Shown in pieces: positions 47,762 to 57,234 of a DNA stretch of 64,000 nucleotides (the stretch's first letter is position 1; the number at the start of each line of letters is the position of its first letter). Both the position numbers and the translations under genes were made by a program. This stretch comes from Antarctobacter albus (lineage in GTDB: Bacteria; Pseudomonadota; Alphaproteobacteria; Rhodobacterales; Rhodobacteraceae). The notes beneath the pieces were generated by a model. It saw only the letters and a list, made by a program, of their open reading frames with translations, made no database searches and was not told the origin of the DNA. The stretch lies in the NCBI RefSeq assembly GCF_900101505.1, contig NZ_FMZI01000008.1, positions 1 through 64,000 of the forward strand. The letters run 5' to 3'.

Positions 47762-48561
47762 TGCGCGACGCGGGCCCCGAGACGGGGCTGCATTGGCGGG
47801 ACTGGGGGCAGGGGCCGGCAGAGGTGCTGGCCCTGCACTGCGGTCTTGGACAGGGCGGCATGTGGAAAGCGGTGGCGCAGGCGCTGGAGGGCCGGTGCCA
47901 TTTCCGCGCCCCGGATCTGCCAGGCCACGGACGCAGCCCGTCCTTTCCCGAGGGGGAAGACGTTCATGATGCCGCCTGCGCCGCGCTCCGCCCGCATCTG
48001 ACCGACGGCATTCATCTCGCGGGCCACAGCTTTGGCGCCACGCTTGCTCTGCGGCTGGCGCTGGAGGCGCCCGCGCGCATTGCCTCGCTCCTGCTGATCG
48101 AGCCGGTTTTCTTTGCCGCGGCCCCTGACAGCGCGCTGAAGCGTGACCACAAATCCGCCGAGGATGCGCTATACGCCGACGTCGACACCGGGAATCTTCT
48201 GGAGGCCGCGCGCGGTTTCAACCGGTTGTGGGGCGGGGGTGTGCCCTGGGCCAGTTTCCCCGAAAAAGTGCAGAGGGGCATGGCCGCCCAGATGCCCTTT
48301 GTCCGCGCGACAGAGCCGGCTCTCTGGCAGGACCGCGCCGGGATGCTGGCGCCCGGCGGGCTGGAAAAGCTGAACTTTCCGGTCACGCTGTTGCGGGGGG
48401 CGGATACCGTTCCGGTCATTGCCCAGGTGCATCGCGGCCTGATGGCGCGCCTGCCGATGGCCTCGGAAATGGTGGTCGGCGGGGCCGCTCACATGGTCCT
48501 GATGTCGCATCCGCAGGCCGTGACGCAGGCGCTGTCAGAGCAGCTTGGCGCGCTGCCCTGA
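47761..48561 (+). CDS. alpha/beta hydrolase
   Basis: The 266-residue product has LHCGLGQGGMW as the oxyanion loop (instead of HG), DLPGHGRSP, nucleophile elbow AGHSFGATL (Ser), and a late His in GGAAHMVLM. It is a typical serine hydrolase with an intact triad; acid residue and lid are not assigned. Translation is coupled to the isomerase-like gene through a one-base overlap, so the two may act on one substrate. It is convergent with the ABC-2 permease gene. Confidence 0.87.
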   Translation: MRDAGPETGLHWRDWGQGPAEVLALHCGLGQGGMWKAVAQALEGRCHFRAPDLPGHGRSPSFPEGEDVHDAACAALRPHLTDGIHLAGHSFGATLALRLALEAPARIASLLLIEPVFFAAAPDSALKRDHKSAEDALYADVDTGNLLEAARGFNRLWGGGVPWASFPEKVQRGMAAQMPFVRATEPALWQDRAGMLAPGGLEKLNFPVTLLRGADTVPVIAQVHRGLMARLPMASEMVVGGAAHMVLMSHPQAVTQALSEQLGALP

Positions 48562-48573
48562 CCTGCCGCCCGG

Positions 48574-49335
48574 TCAGGTGCGGATGCGCCAGCCGGTCTT
48601 GAAGATCCACCAGACCGCAGCAAGGCAGATCGCGGTGAACCCCGCGATCGCCAGCAGGCTGACGGCGATCGGCACATCGGCAAGGCCAAAGAAGGACCAC
48701 CGGAACCCCGAGACCAGGTAGACCACCGGGTTGAAATAGGCGACGGTCTGCCAGGCCGGGGGCAGCATCGAGATCGAGTAGAAACTGCCGCCCAGGAAGA
48801 CCAGAGGCGTCACCACCAGCAGGGGCACCAGCTGCAGCTGTTCAAAATTCCTGGCCCAGATCCCGATGATGAACCCCAAGAGTGAAAAGCTCATGCAGGT
48901 CAGCAGCAGGAAGATGACCATCGCCACCGGATGCATGATCTGCAGGTCGACGAAAAACGCCGCCGTGCCCAGGATCACCACGCCGATGAACAGCGCCTTG
49001 GTCGCCGCCGCCCCTACAAAGCCCAGCACAATTTCCAGGAAGTTCACCGGGGCGGACAGCAGCTCGTAGATGGTGCCGATGAATTTCGGGAAGTAGATGC
49101 CGAAACTGGCGTTGGAAATCGCCTGTGTCATGACTGACAGCATGATCAACCCCGGCACGATGAAGGCGCCATAGCTGACGCCCTCCACCTGGTCGATGCG
49201 TGACCCGATGGCCGCGCCGAAGACCACGAAATACAGCGAGGTCGAGATAACGGGCGAGACGAAGCTTTGCAGGATGCTGCGAAAGAAACGGGCCATCTCG
49301 AACTTGTAGATGGCCCAGATCGCGGGAAGGTTCAT
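48574..49335 (-). CDS. ABC-2 type transporter permease
   Basis: This 253-residue membrane protein starts at ATG 49335 in an ATGA overlap with the ATPase stop, although the frame continues upstream. Six helices and the ABC-2 signature region ([17 protein letters not shown] with [20 protein letters not shown] before it) resemble YadH/YhhJ-type exporters. It forms an exporter with the ATPase of the next gene. The cargo (lipid, drug or polysaccharide) cannot be told. Confidence 0.9.
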   Translation of the reverse strand: MNLPAIWAIYKFEMARFFRSILQSFVSPVISTSLYFVVFGAAIGSRIDQVEGVSYGAFIVPGLIMLSVMTQAISNASFGIYFPKFIGTIYELLSAPVNFLEIVLGFVGAAATKALFIGVVILGTAAFFVDLQIMHPVAMVIFLLLTCMSFSLLGFIIGIWARNFEQLQLVPLLVVTPLVFLGGSFYSISMLPPAWQTVAYFNPVVYLVSGFRWSFFGLADVPIAVSLLAIAGFTAICLAAVWWIFKTGWRIRT

Positions 49336-50270
49336 GCTGCGGTCTCCTCTTCCTGCCGGGCCACCAGCCCGACGAAGATATCTTCGAGCGAGTTCTGCGC
49401 CGTGTGCACGTCGCGCACCTGGCATCCTGCCTCGGCCAGAAGCCCCATCAGCCGCCCGATGCCGGTGCGGTCTGCCCCGGTGTCGTAGCGGTAGGTCAGG
49501 CTGCCGCCGTCCTCGCTCAGCCGCAGGTCGTAATCCGACAGGGCAGGGGGCACGCTGTCGACCGGGTCGGTCAACTCGATGGTCAGCTCCTTCTGGCCCA
49601 TGCGGGTCATCAGGCTGGCCTTGTCCTCGACCAGCAGGATCTCGCCCTTGTTGATGACGCCCACCCGGTCGGCAATGGCCTCGGCCTCTTCGATGTAGTG
49701 GGTGGTCAGGATGATGGTCACGCCGTCGCGCTTCAGCTCGGCCACCGTGTCCCACATGTCCCGGCGCAGTTCCACGTCCACACCCGCCGTCGGCTCGTCC
49801 AGGAACAGAACGCGCGGTTCATGTGCCAGCGCCTTGGCGATCAGCACCCGGCGTTTCATGCCGCCGGACAGTTCCATCACCTTGGCGTTGCGCTTGTCCC
49901 AGAGCGACAGCCGCCGCAGGATGCGTTCGATCAGCGCCTCGTCTGGCCGCTTGCCGAACAGCCCGCGCGAAAACCGCACCCCTGCGATGACCGTCTGAAA
50001 GGGTTCCAGGTTCATTTCCTGCGGCACCAGCCCGACAAGGCTTCGCGCCGCGCGGAACTCTGTCACAACGTCATGTCCGCCGACCCGAATGCTGCCATCG
50101 GTGATGCGGGTGATCCCGCAGATCGCCGAGATCAGCGTGGTCTTGCCCGCGCCGTTGGGGCCGAGCAGGGCCAGGATTTCGCCTTCCTCGATGTCGAGCG
50201 AGACGCCCTTGAGCGCCTCGAACCCGCCATCGTACCGTTTCCGCACGTCGCGGATTTCTACCGTGGGCAT
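49332..50270 (-). CDS. ABC transporter ATPase (YadG/CcmA-type)
   Basis: This is the 312-residue ATPase of the ABC-2 exporter. ATG 50270 has AAGGAGGG upstream and is preferred over an in-frame start at 50351. It has Walker [10 protein letters not shown] (about 37-45), signature LSGGMKRR, Walker [13 protein letters not shown] and the H-loop TTHYIEEAE. The C-terminal extension (about 225-312), with [20 protein letters not shown] and [18 protein letters not shown], is the DUF4162-like tail of drug and lipid exporters. A 12-bp palindrome ACGTCATGACGT at 50306-50317 lies upstream and might be an operator. Confidence 0.93.
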   Translation of the reverse strand: MPTVEIRDVRKRYDGGFEALKGVSLDIEEGEILALLGPNGAGKTTLISAICGITRITDGSIRVGGHDVVTEFRAARSLVGLVPQEMNLEPFQTVIAGVRFSRGLFGKRPDEALIERILRRLSLWDKRNAKVMELSGGMKRRVLIAKALAHEPRVLFLDEPTAGVDVELRRDMWDTVAELKRDGVTIILTTHYIEEAEAIADRVGVINKGEILLVEDKASLMTRMGQKELTIELTDPVDSVPPALSDYDLRLSEDGGSLTYRYDTGADRTGIGRLMGLLAEAGCQVRDVHTAQNSLEDIFVGLVARQEEETAA

Positions 50271-50403
50271 GGTCCGCCCTCCTTGTTCGCACGCCTGCAA
50301 CCTAAACGTCATGACGTGATGCGCAATTGAGCAGAAATGCATAGGGCACATGCATGTCGCAAACAGACTGGCACCCCCGGTCCCCGCGTTCTAAGCCCTT
50401 TGC

Positions 50404-51390
50404 ATGACCTCCATCACGACCGCCGCGATCAACCGCCCCGCGCTGGGCATCTTCTATATCTGTCTCGGAATCCTCGCGATTTCCGTCAACGACATGCTGA
50501 TCAAGGTCCTGTCGGGCGGCTATCCGCTGCACCAGATGGTCTTTACCCGCTCTGCCATCGGGTTGGTCTTTACCTTCGGGTTCGTCTTTGCCGAGGGCGG
50601 GCTGGGCCTGCTCCGGACCGCGACGCCGGGCCTGCACCTCTTGCGCGGGTTGCTCGTGGTTGCTGCGAACATGACCTATTTCTGCGCGCTGGCGGTGCTG
50701 CCGCTGGGGCAGGCGACGGCGCTGTTCTTTGTCGCGCCGCTGATGATCACGCTGCTGTCGATCCCGATCCTGGGGGAAAAGGTGGGGCCGCTGCGGATCG
50801 GCGCGGTCGTGGTGGGCTTTGCCGGGGTGATCATCATGCAGGAACCGTGGAAGGCCGACCTGTCGGTGTCACGCCTTGTCATGCTGCTGCCGGTGATCGC
50901 GGCGGGTTTCTACGCACTGATGCAGGTGCTGACCCGGCGGCTGGGGATGACGACGCGGGCCTCGGCGCTGGCGGTCTATATCCAGGGCACCTTCCTGATG
51001 GTCTCGGCGGTGTTCTACCTTGTCGCGGGCGACGGGCGCTATGCAGAGGGCGTGACAAACGAAAGCCTCATCTTCCTGTTGCGGGCCTGGGTCTGGCCCT
51101 CGCCGGACGATTGGCTGGTGTTCCTGGGGCTGGGGATCTGTTCGGGCGTGGTGGGCTATTGCCTCAGCGCGGCCTACCGGCTTGCCGACGCGGCGACCAT
51201 CGCGCCCTTCGAATACATCGGCCTGCCGCTGGCGATCCTCTGGGGATGGATGATCTTCGGGGAATGGCCGGTCGCGGCAACCTGGGCCGGTTGCGTGCTG
51301 ATCATCGGCGCCGGTGTCTTCGTCTTCCTGCGCGAACAGGCCAAGGCCCGACCCACGCCGGGGCGCCGCGCCCGCTGGGGGCGCCGCTGA
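50404..51390 (+). CDS. EamA (DMT) family transporter
   Basis: This 328-residue membrane protein has ten predicted helices in two EamA repeats: GIFYICLGILAISVNDMLIK near the start, and VLPLGQATALFFVAPLMITL, characteristic of the fourth helix of repeat one; SVVGYCLSAAYRLADAATIA-like sequence marks repeat two, ending IAPFEYIGLPLAILWGWMIF. The family moves metabolites or amino acids; the substrate is unknown. The gene is divergent from the ABC ATPase gene and convergent with the TPR lipoprotein gene. Confidence 0.9.
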   Translation: MTSITTAAINRPALGIFYICLGILAISVNDMLIKVLSGGYPLHQMVFTRSAIGLVFTFGFVFAEGGLGLLRTATPGLHLLRGLLVVAANMTYFCALAVLPLGQATALFFVAPLMITLLSIPILGEKVGPLRIGAVVVGFAGVIIMQEPWKADLSVSRLVMLLPVIAAGFYALMQVLTRRLGMTTRASALAVYIQGTFLMVSAVFYLVAGDGRYAEGVTNESLIFLLRAWVWPSPDDWLVFLGLGICSGVVGYCLSAAYRLADAATIAPFEYIGLPLAILWGWMIFGEWPVAATWAGCVLIIGAGVFVFLREQAKARPTPGRRARWGRR

Positions 51391-51397
51391 CAACCGT

Positions 51398-51910
51398 TCA
51401 GAGCGCCCGCAGCCGTACCGCGATGCTGGCCTGTCTCCCGGCGAGCGATCCCAGCGGATCAAGCTCGGGGTGGGTGTCCAGCACCTGTGTCATCGCCACC
51501 TGGGCGCGCTCCAGCTGGGCCTTGCCGCCCTGCCGGTCGCCCTGTGCCAGTGCCGCCAGCCCCAGTTCGTGCCGGGCCGTGGCCGCGACCGCCAGCGCCG
51601 CGGCACTGGCCGCGCCCTCGCTGCTCATGGCCATGCCCTCGGCCAGATCGGCGGCCTGGGCATAGTCTCCGGCACGCAAGAGGCTGTGCGCGTATTCCAG
51701 CTGAATCCGCGGCAGGAAGGGCCCCGCGCTGCTCATCAGCCTGGCATACTGTCGGTTGGCCTGGCCGTAGTCGCCCTCTTCAAGCGCCGAGCGCGCCACG
51801 AAATAATTCTTGCGAAAGCCCGAAGCGTTGCCCTCTGCGGTGTCACAAGCCGCCAGCGGCAACATCACGCCAAGCGCCATCAGCGCCGGCATCACCCGTC
51901 CCATCATCAT
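51398..51910 (-). CDS. TPR-repeat lipoprotein
   Basis: The 170-residue product starts at 51910 (a triple ATG leaves 51907 and 51904 as alternatives). A signal peptide ends in the lipobox LAAC (C22 from 51910), with Asp at +2, which in E. coli retains lipoproteins in the inner membrane, though this rule is untested here. Residues about 33-130 form at least two TPR-like helical pairs (ARSALEEGDYGQANRQYARL and HSLLRAGDYAQAADLAEGM). The gene is divergent from gspC, 117 bases away. Small lipoproteins beside secretins may be pilotins, and PilF is a TPR pilotin, but the Asp +2 argues for another role. Confidence 0.8.
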   Translation of the reverse strand: MMMGRVMPALMALGVMLPLAACDTAEGNASGFRKNYFVARSALEEGDYGQANRQYARLMSSAGPFLPRIQLEYAHSLLRAGDYAQAADLAEGMAMSSEGAASAAALAVAATARHELGLAALAQGDRQGGKAQLERAQVAMTQVLDTHPELDPLGSLAGRQASIAVRLRAL

Positions 51911-52026
51911 CTGCTCTGTCCTCAACGTCGCCAAGGTTTGCCTTGATCGACGGTCATGATACCACCTGACCGGGGGCGGCGTCCACGAAAACCCAAGCCC
52001 GCCCGTGGGATGGATGGAAAACCGTG

Positions 52027-52500
52027 ATGCGCTGGCTGGCCTGGCTCCTGACTCCGCTGACCCTGGCCGCCGCGATCTGGGCCGGGAACACCCTGTACAG
52101 CACGCTGCAGGACCCGCTGCCCGCGCCCCGCGCGGCGCCCTCGGCCACGCCGGACACGGGGCTGGCGCTGGACCTGCCCCAACCGCAGCCGCCGATGCGC
52201 TGGCCCTCGCTGTTTGGCAGCTACAAGCCACCGGAACCGCAGCCGCCGAAGCCGCCCTCACCGCCCGTCGTGGACGAACCGCAGCCGCCCGCGCCCCCCA
52301 TCGACAGCCTCGGCTTTGCGCTGAAAGGCGTGGTCAGCAACGGCGACAGCAGCTGGGCCATCGTCTCGCATCCCACCGGAGAGCGGCTGATGCGCGTGGG
52401 CGATACCCTGGCCGACGGCATCACCGTCACCGCCATCGAGGCGGGGGGCATAAGGCTGGACAATCACGGCGCGCCCGCCTTCCTGGCCTTCACCGACTGA
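52027..52500 (+). CDS. gspC: short GspC-like type II secretion protein
   Basis: GspC links the inner-membrane platform to the secretin GspD. This 157-residue protein has one N-terminal helix (about 4-21), a Pro-rich periplasmic linker (about 30-93) and a small HR-type beta domain at 95-155 (GFALKGVVSNGDSSWAIVSH, then GDTLADGITVTAIEAGGIRL). Usual GspC proteins are 270-300 residues and end in a PDZ or coiled-coil domain involved in substrate choice; this one ends just after the HR domain. ATG 52027 is preferred over the GTG at 52024. It is 98 bases from gspD with a strong hairpin between. Confidence 0.82.
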   Translation: MRWLAWLLTPLTLAAAIWAGNTLYSTLQDPLPAPRAAPSATPDTGLALDLPQPQPPMRWPSLFGSYKPPEPQPPKPPSPPVVDEPQPPAPPIDSLGFALKGVVSNGDSSWAIVSHPTGERLMRVGDTLADGITVTAIEAGGIRLDNHGAPAFLAFTD

Positions 52501-52523
52501 GCCCGCCACCCGGGGGGAGACAA

Positions 52524-52572
52524 GCCGCGTGTTTCGCGGTATGTTGCCCGAAATGACCGCGAAACACGCGGC
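52524..52572. other. 17-bp perfect stem-loop between gspC and gspD
   Basis: GCCGCGTGTTTCGCGGT (52524-52540) is exactly complementary to 52556-52572 across a 15-base loop. It lies between the gspC stop and the gspD GTG, 26 bases before the latter, with no T-run. It could act in RNA processing, partial termination or translational control. Confidence 0.75.
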
Positions 52573-52598
52573 AAGAACATAATCGAGAGGGCACGAAA

Positions 52599-54551
52599 GT
52601 GCGGGCAGGAACTTCGGTCGACAGGGCCGGCCCCGGGTGGGTCCGGTCGTGGTGCGTGGCGCTACTCCTAGCAATCCTGGTGACGGTCCCCGGGCTGACC
52701 CGCGCACAGGGCGCGCTGGACCTGCGGGATGCAGACCTGCGCAGTTTCGTGGAAATCGTGTCCGAGGCCACGAACCGGAATTTCGTCATCGACCCCGGCG
52801 TGCGCGGCACCGTGACCGTGCTGGCGCCGGAAAACGTCACCCCCGCCGCCCTGTATGAGATCTTTCTCAACGTGCTCGAGGTCAACCGCCTGACCATCGT
52901 CAAGGGTGTCGATGCAGACCGTATCGTCCCGCTGACCACCGCGCGCGAGCTGTCGCCCGGTGTCGCCGGGTCCGGTGTCTATGAAACCCGGGTGATCCGG
53001 GTCAATCACATCCCGGTGTCAGAGGTGGTGGACGTGGTGCGCCCCCTGCTACCTTCCGAGGCGGTGATTTCCACCGTGCCCGACGCGCGGTTGATCATCC
53101 TGTCCGACCGTGCTGGCAACCATCGCCGCATCCAGGCACTGATCTCGGAACTCGACCAGCCCCGCTCGGAGCCGATCGAGATGATACGGCTGCGCAATGC
53201 CGACGCGCGCGAGGTGTTGCAGGTGATCCAGTCGATGGGCATCGTCCCCGATGGCGCCAGCGTCAGCGTCGATGCGCGGTCCAACGCGCTTCTGGTGCTG
53301 GGGCCGCAATCGCTGCGCGAACAGGTGCGGGTGCTGGCCGGACGGCTGGACGCGCAGCGCAACAGCCAGCAAAGCCGGGTGGTGCAGGTCAACTATGCCC
53401 AGGCGGCCAGCTTGGCCGATGTCGTGTTGCGCAGTTTCCAGGGCGACGGCTCCGGCGGGCAGATCCGCATCGTGCCGGAACCGGGCACCAACTCTCTGCT
53501 GATTTCCGCCCCTGCCGACCGGATGCATGAAATCGTCGCGATGGTGCAGCACCTCGATCGCCGCCCGACCCAGGTGCTGGTCGAGGCGGTGATCTTTGAA
53601 ATGTCGGTCGATGGCTTTGCCGACCTTTCGGTCCAGTTCGGCGCGATCCTGAACGACGCCATCGTCGGCGGCGTTCAATTCGCGCTGGAAGGCCGGCCCA
53701 GCCTGACCAGCCTCGTGTCCACGGTCCTGAACGGCGACGCGCCCAATCCGGGCAACGGCGGCGTGATCGGTGGCCGGGCCGGGGATTCCCGCACCGGCAT
53801 CGCGGGACTGCTGACCGCCATCGCCGAAACCCGCAGTACGCGGCTGCTCTCCACCCCCTCGATCCTGACCCTGAACGGGCAGGAGGCCGAGATCGTGGTG
53901 GCCCAGAACGTGCCCTTTGTCACCGGCCAGTTCACCCAGGTGGGGCAGGGCGCCGTTCAGGAGCCGTTCCAGACCATCGAACGCCAGGACGTGGGCCTGA
54001 CCCTGAACGTGACCCCGCAGATCAACGCCGACGGCACCGTGCGGCTGGTGATCAAGCAGGAGGTGTCGAACCTGACCAATGCTACCTCCTCGGCGGGCGG
54101 AGAGATCACAGCCAAACGCGCGCTGTCCACCACCGTCCTGGTGCGCGACGGCAACGTGATCATGCTGGGCGGGCTGTTGGAAAACGGCTTTGGCTCCAAC
54201 GCGCAGCGGGTGCCGGGCGTGTCCAAGCTGCCCATCGTGGGTGGGCTGTTCCGGGGCAAGTCCGGGTCCAAGAACCAGCGTGTCCTGCTGGTCATGCTGC
54301 GGCCCCGGATCGTCAGTTCCGACCGCGAGGCGACGCGCCTGACCCGTGAACTGGCGCGCGAGGCGCAACGGGCCAGCCTGGCGATCCAGCCCGAGGACAG
54401 CACGCGCTTTCCCCAGACCCCGCTGGGCGCGCTGCCCTTTGACGGCGCCGACCTGAACCAGCCCTTCGACGAGACCTTCATCGACAAGGCAGCGCGGAGC
54501 AAGAACTATCCGCCGCTGCCCAGCCGACTGAAATTCAACGGAAAATATTAG
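52599..54551 (+). CDS. gspD: type II secretion secretin GspD
   Basis: GspD is the outer-membrane channel of type II secretion. The start is GTG 52599 and the product 650 residues, with signal peptide (about 1-37, ending TRA-Q). It has the N0 domain (about 38-105, DLRDADLRSFVEIVSEATNR), N1 to N3 KH-like repeats (about 125-345, including TVPDARLIILSDRAGNHRRI and ARSNALLVLGPQSL), and the secretin core (about 385-570) with VPFVTGQF, QDVGLTLNVTPQI and VPGVSKLPIVGGLFRGK. The last 70 residues are polar. Length and domains are normal; the partner pilotin is not certain. Confidence 0.95.
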   Translation: MRAGTSVDRAGPGWVRSWCVALLLAILVTVPGLTRAQGALDLRDADLRSFVEIVSEATNRNFVIDPGVRGTVTVLAPENVTPAALYEIFLNVLEVNRLTIVKGVDADRIVPLTTARELSPGVAGSGVYETRVIRVNHIPVSEVVDVVRPLLPSEAVISTVPDARLIILSDRAGNHRRIQALISELDQPRSEPIEMIRLRNADAREVLQVIQSMGIVPDGASVSVDARSNALLVLGPQSLREQVRVLAGRLDAQRNSQQSRVVQVNYAQAASLADVVLRSFQGDGSGGQIRIVPEPGTNSLLISAPADRMHEIVAMVQHLDRRPTQVLVEAVIFEMSVDGFADLSVQFGAILNDAIVGGVQFALEGRPSLTSLVSTVLNGDAPNPGNGGVIGGRAGDSRTGIAGLLTAIAETRSTRLLSTPSILTLNGQEAEIVVAQNVPFVTGQFTQVGQGAVQEPFQTIERQDVGLTLNVTPQINADGTVRLVIKQEVSNLTNATSSAGGEITAKRALSTTVLVRDGNVIMLGGLLENGFGSNAQRVPGVSKLPIVGGLFRGKSGSKNQRVLLVMLRPRIVSSDREATRLTRELAREAQRASLAIQPEDSTRFPQTPLGALPFDGADLNQPFDETFIDKAARSKNYPPLPSRLKFNGKY

Positions 54552-54592
54552 GTTCTCTCTCGTAGGTGTGCCTCGGAAACCTGTCGCCGCTC

Positions 54593-55525
54593 TCAGGCGG
54601 CGGCGGGTTTCGTCAGCACCTCGATACGGCGCCCAAGCCTGACACGCAGGTGGTCGGGCAGCAGGCGGGCGGCGCTGATCCGTGGCATGGCCATCTCGGG
54701 GATGGCGCTTTCTTCACCATAAAGCGCCCGGTATTCGGCGTGGTTGTCAAAGCGGCTGCGGGCGGCGTAATCGACGAAGGTTTCCGTTGCCGCGCCATTG
54801 GCCAGGATGACGTCATGCGCCTCGGTTTCGACATGGTAGACCGTGAACTGCGCGGGCAGTTCCGCCAGGGGCACCTGGCAGATCGAATGACCGTTCACCA
54901 GGGCCGAGGCATTCACAACATATCCGTCCAGCACCATCCCGTGATCGCCGGTCACGGTCAGGTCGCTGTGTGGCAGCCCCTCGGCCAGGGCGCCCTTGCG
55001 AATTCGGATCATCCGGGCGCGGTCGCCCCTGAACCGTGTCAGGATCGTCTGGCATCCGATCCACTTGACGGGAACCTGTCGGCCGTCCGCCGTGGTGATC
55101 TTGTCCCCGATGCGCAGCGTTTCGACCGGCCGATCCCCAAGGGCGGTTGCAATCCCCGTGCCCGCGGCAAAGCAGGTCACGAAATCGCTGGTGTCCAGAG
55201 TGTCGAGATCGATACTGTCGGGCAAGGTTACATATGCAGGCGGGACCCCTTCCGGCAGGATCAACACGCGCTGGCTGCTGCTCACGGAACTGAAGTCCGC
55301 GACCATCGCCTCGACCGTGCCGCCGCCGTTCAACGGTACGGTCAAGGTTCCCAGGAAGGTGGTGACGATGGCATTGTCGTTGATGTCGTCACCGACCTCA
55401 AAGGTGTTGTCCGCCTCCGTGTCATCGTAGGTATACGGACTTGAGAAGTTCTGTTCGAGGAAATCGTAGGTCGTTCCTGAATCCAACTGGTAAATGAAGT
55501 ATGTTCCCGCGTCATATGTGGCCAT
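54593..55525 (-). CDS. Hint-domain (Hedgehog/intein-like) protein
   Basis: The 310-residue product lacks a classical signal peptide. Residues 1-112 form an uncharacterised Thr- and Asp-rich domain; from C118 the Hint motif FVTCFAAGTGIATALGDRPV then VETLRIGDKITTADGRQVPV and WIG follows, with LTVTGDHGMVLDGYVVNASA further on (TGDH block). Bacterial Hint domains of this kind can self-cleave proteins; many alphaproteobacterial ones lack the C-terminal His-Asn for splicing and probably only cut. The gene lies on the minus strand inside the secretion cluster, between gspD and gspE, which makes the product a candidate cargo or processing factor. That link is inference. Confidence 0.85.
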   Translation of the reverse strand: MATYDAGTYFIYQLDSGTTYDFLEQNFSSPYTYDDTEADNTFEVGDDINDNAIVTTFLGTLTVPLNGGGTVEAMVADFSSVSSSQRVLILPEGVPPAYVTLPDSIDLDTLDTSDFVTCFAAGTGIATALGDRPVETLRIGDKITTADGRQVPVKWIGCQTILTRFRGDRARMIRIRKGALAEGLPHSDLTVTGDHGMVLDGYVVNASALVNGHSICQVPLAELPAQFTVYHVETEAHDVILANGAATETFVDYAARSRFDNHAEYRALYGEESAIPEMAMPRISAARLLPDHLRVRLGRRIEVLTKPAAA

Positions 55526-55761
55526 AATATTCCTCGTTACTGATACCTGCCGGGGGCCGCATCGCGGCGTTCTGGCTGAACGGGAGCCAGAGCCGGCATT
55601 TCACTACCGGTCCGGCATACAGTAAAACATGTATGTCCGTTAACCTTTTTCTGTCGCGTTCTCGGATATGGGCGCCAGCGGGAAAGGACGTTGCGAGGGG
55701 GACGGTCTTGAGGGCACAAAGGGACGGACCCTTGCCACGCCGAAAGAAAGGCCCGACCGGG

Positions 55762-57234
55762 ATGCCAGAAGATCACCCGCCTTCCGTCGCTGCTGTCCCG
55801 CTGCCCTACGCCTTTGCGCGCGATCATGGCGTGGCGCTGGAGGGCGGGCGCGTGGTTGCGGGGCCGGGGGCCTCGGTGATGGGCTTGCGCGAGGCTCAGC
55901 GCCGCGCGGGACTGAACGCGCCGCTTGACCGAGAGGATGCAACGGGCTTCGAGGCGGTGCTGGCGCGGCTCTACCATTCCGGCGCCCGCGAGGGCGAGGT
56001 GCAAGGCGTGACCTTCGATCTTGTCGATACCGCCACCGATAAGCGCGGCCGCGACCTTCTGGAGGATGCCGAGGAAGCGCCTGTGATCCAGTTGGTAAAC
56101 CAGCTCTTGCGGCAGGCGGTTCTGGACGGCGCTTCCGACCTGCATATCGAACCGCACGAGGGCGGGTTGCGGGCGCGGATGCGCCTGGACGGGTTCCTGA
56201 AAACCGTGATGGACCGCGCCGACGTGCCTGTGAAACGCGTGGTTTCGCGGCTCAAGGTCATGGCAGGGCTGGACATCGCCGAAACCCGCCTGCCGCAGGA
56301 CGGGCGCATCCCGCTGCGCCTGGGCGGGCGGATGATCGACACGCGGGTCAGTTCACTGCCCGGCAACTACGGCGAACGCATCGTTCTGCGGATCCTCGAC
56401 CGGGCGGCGGGGCTGATGCCGCTGGACCGATTAGGGCTGGACGCGGGTCAGATCGCCTTGCTGGAACGGCTGGCCGCCACGCCCAACGGGATCATCCTGG
56501 CCACCGGGCCGACGGGCGCGGGCAAGACGACAACGCTTTATTCCCTGCTGAAACTGGCCGACCGCGAGGAACGCAATATCGTCACGGTCGAGGACCCGAT
56601 CGAATACGACCTGACCGGCATCAGCCAGACCCAGATCAACGCCGAAATCGGCATGAGCTTTGCCGCCGGGCTGCGCGCCACGCTGCGGCAGGACCCGGAC
56701 GTGATCCTGGTGGGCGAGATCCGCGACACCGAAACCGCCAGCACGGCCGCGCAGGCGGCGCTGACCGGGCACCTGGTGTTTTCATCGCTGCACGCCAACA
56801 GTTCCGTGGCCGCCGTGGTGCGGCTGCGCGACCTGGGGCTGGAAAACTTCCTGATCGCCGCCACCCTGCGCGGGGTCATTGCGCAGCGGCTCTTGCGCCG
56901 GCTCTGCCCCGACTGCCGCAGGTCGCACGCGCCGTCCTCCAGCGAGGCGGCACAGTTCGACCGCGCGGACCTGCCCCTGCCCACGGCTTTGCACGATGCG
57001 CAGGGCTGCGACGCCTGCAACGGCACCGGCTATGCCGGGCGCCTTGGCATCTTCGAAATCCTCGAAGTGGGCGAGGACCTGCGCGAGGCGATCAATCACG
57101 GCGCGGGGGAAGGCGCACTCTGGCAACAGGCACTGCCTCCGCGTGACAGATTGATTGGTCAGGCTTTGCGGGCCGTATCCGCCGGGCAAACCAGCCTGGC
57201 AGAGGCGCTGCGCGTGGTCGGGGACGGCGTGTGA
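55762..57234 (+). CDS. gspE: type II secretion ATPase GspE
   Basis: GspE is the cytoplasmic hexameric ATPase that drives pseudopilus growth. From ATG 55762 the product has 490 residues; the frame is open to 55633, adding a basic 43-residue stretch, and the ribosome site at 55762 is weak. It shows GASDLHIEPHEGG in the N2 domain, Walker A GPTGAGKTTTLYS (about 250-262), the Asp box EDPIEYDL, Walker B VILVGEIRDTETA, the His box TGHLVFSSLHAN, and a tetracysteine zinc site (CPDC and CDAC) before GYAGRLGIFE. The N1 domain is shortened. It overlaps gspF by four bases (GTGA). Confidence 0.93.
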   Translation: MPEDHPPSVAAVPLPYAFARDHGVALEGGRVVAGPGASVMGLREAQRRAGLNAPLDREDATGFEAVLARLYHSGAREGEVQGVTFDLVDTATDKRGRDLLEDAEEAPVIQLVNQLLRQAVLDGASDLHIEPHEGGLRARMRLDGFLKTVMDRADVPVKRVVSRLKVMAGLDIAETRLPQDGRIPLRLGGRMIDTRVSSLPGNYGERIVLRILDRAAGLMPLDRLGLDAGQIALLERLAATPNGIILATGPTGAGKTTTLYSLLKLADREERNIVTVEDPIEYDLTGISQTQINAEIGMSFAAGLRATLRQDPDVILVGEIRDTETASTAAQAALTGHLVFSSLHANSSVAAVVRLRDLGLENFLIAATLRGVIAQRLLRRLCPDCRRSHAPSSSEAAQFDRADLPLPTALHDAQGCDACNGTGYAGRLGIFEILEVGEDLREAINHGAGEGALWQQALPPRDRLIGQALRAVSAGQTSLAEALRVVGDGV

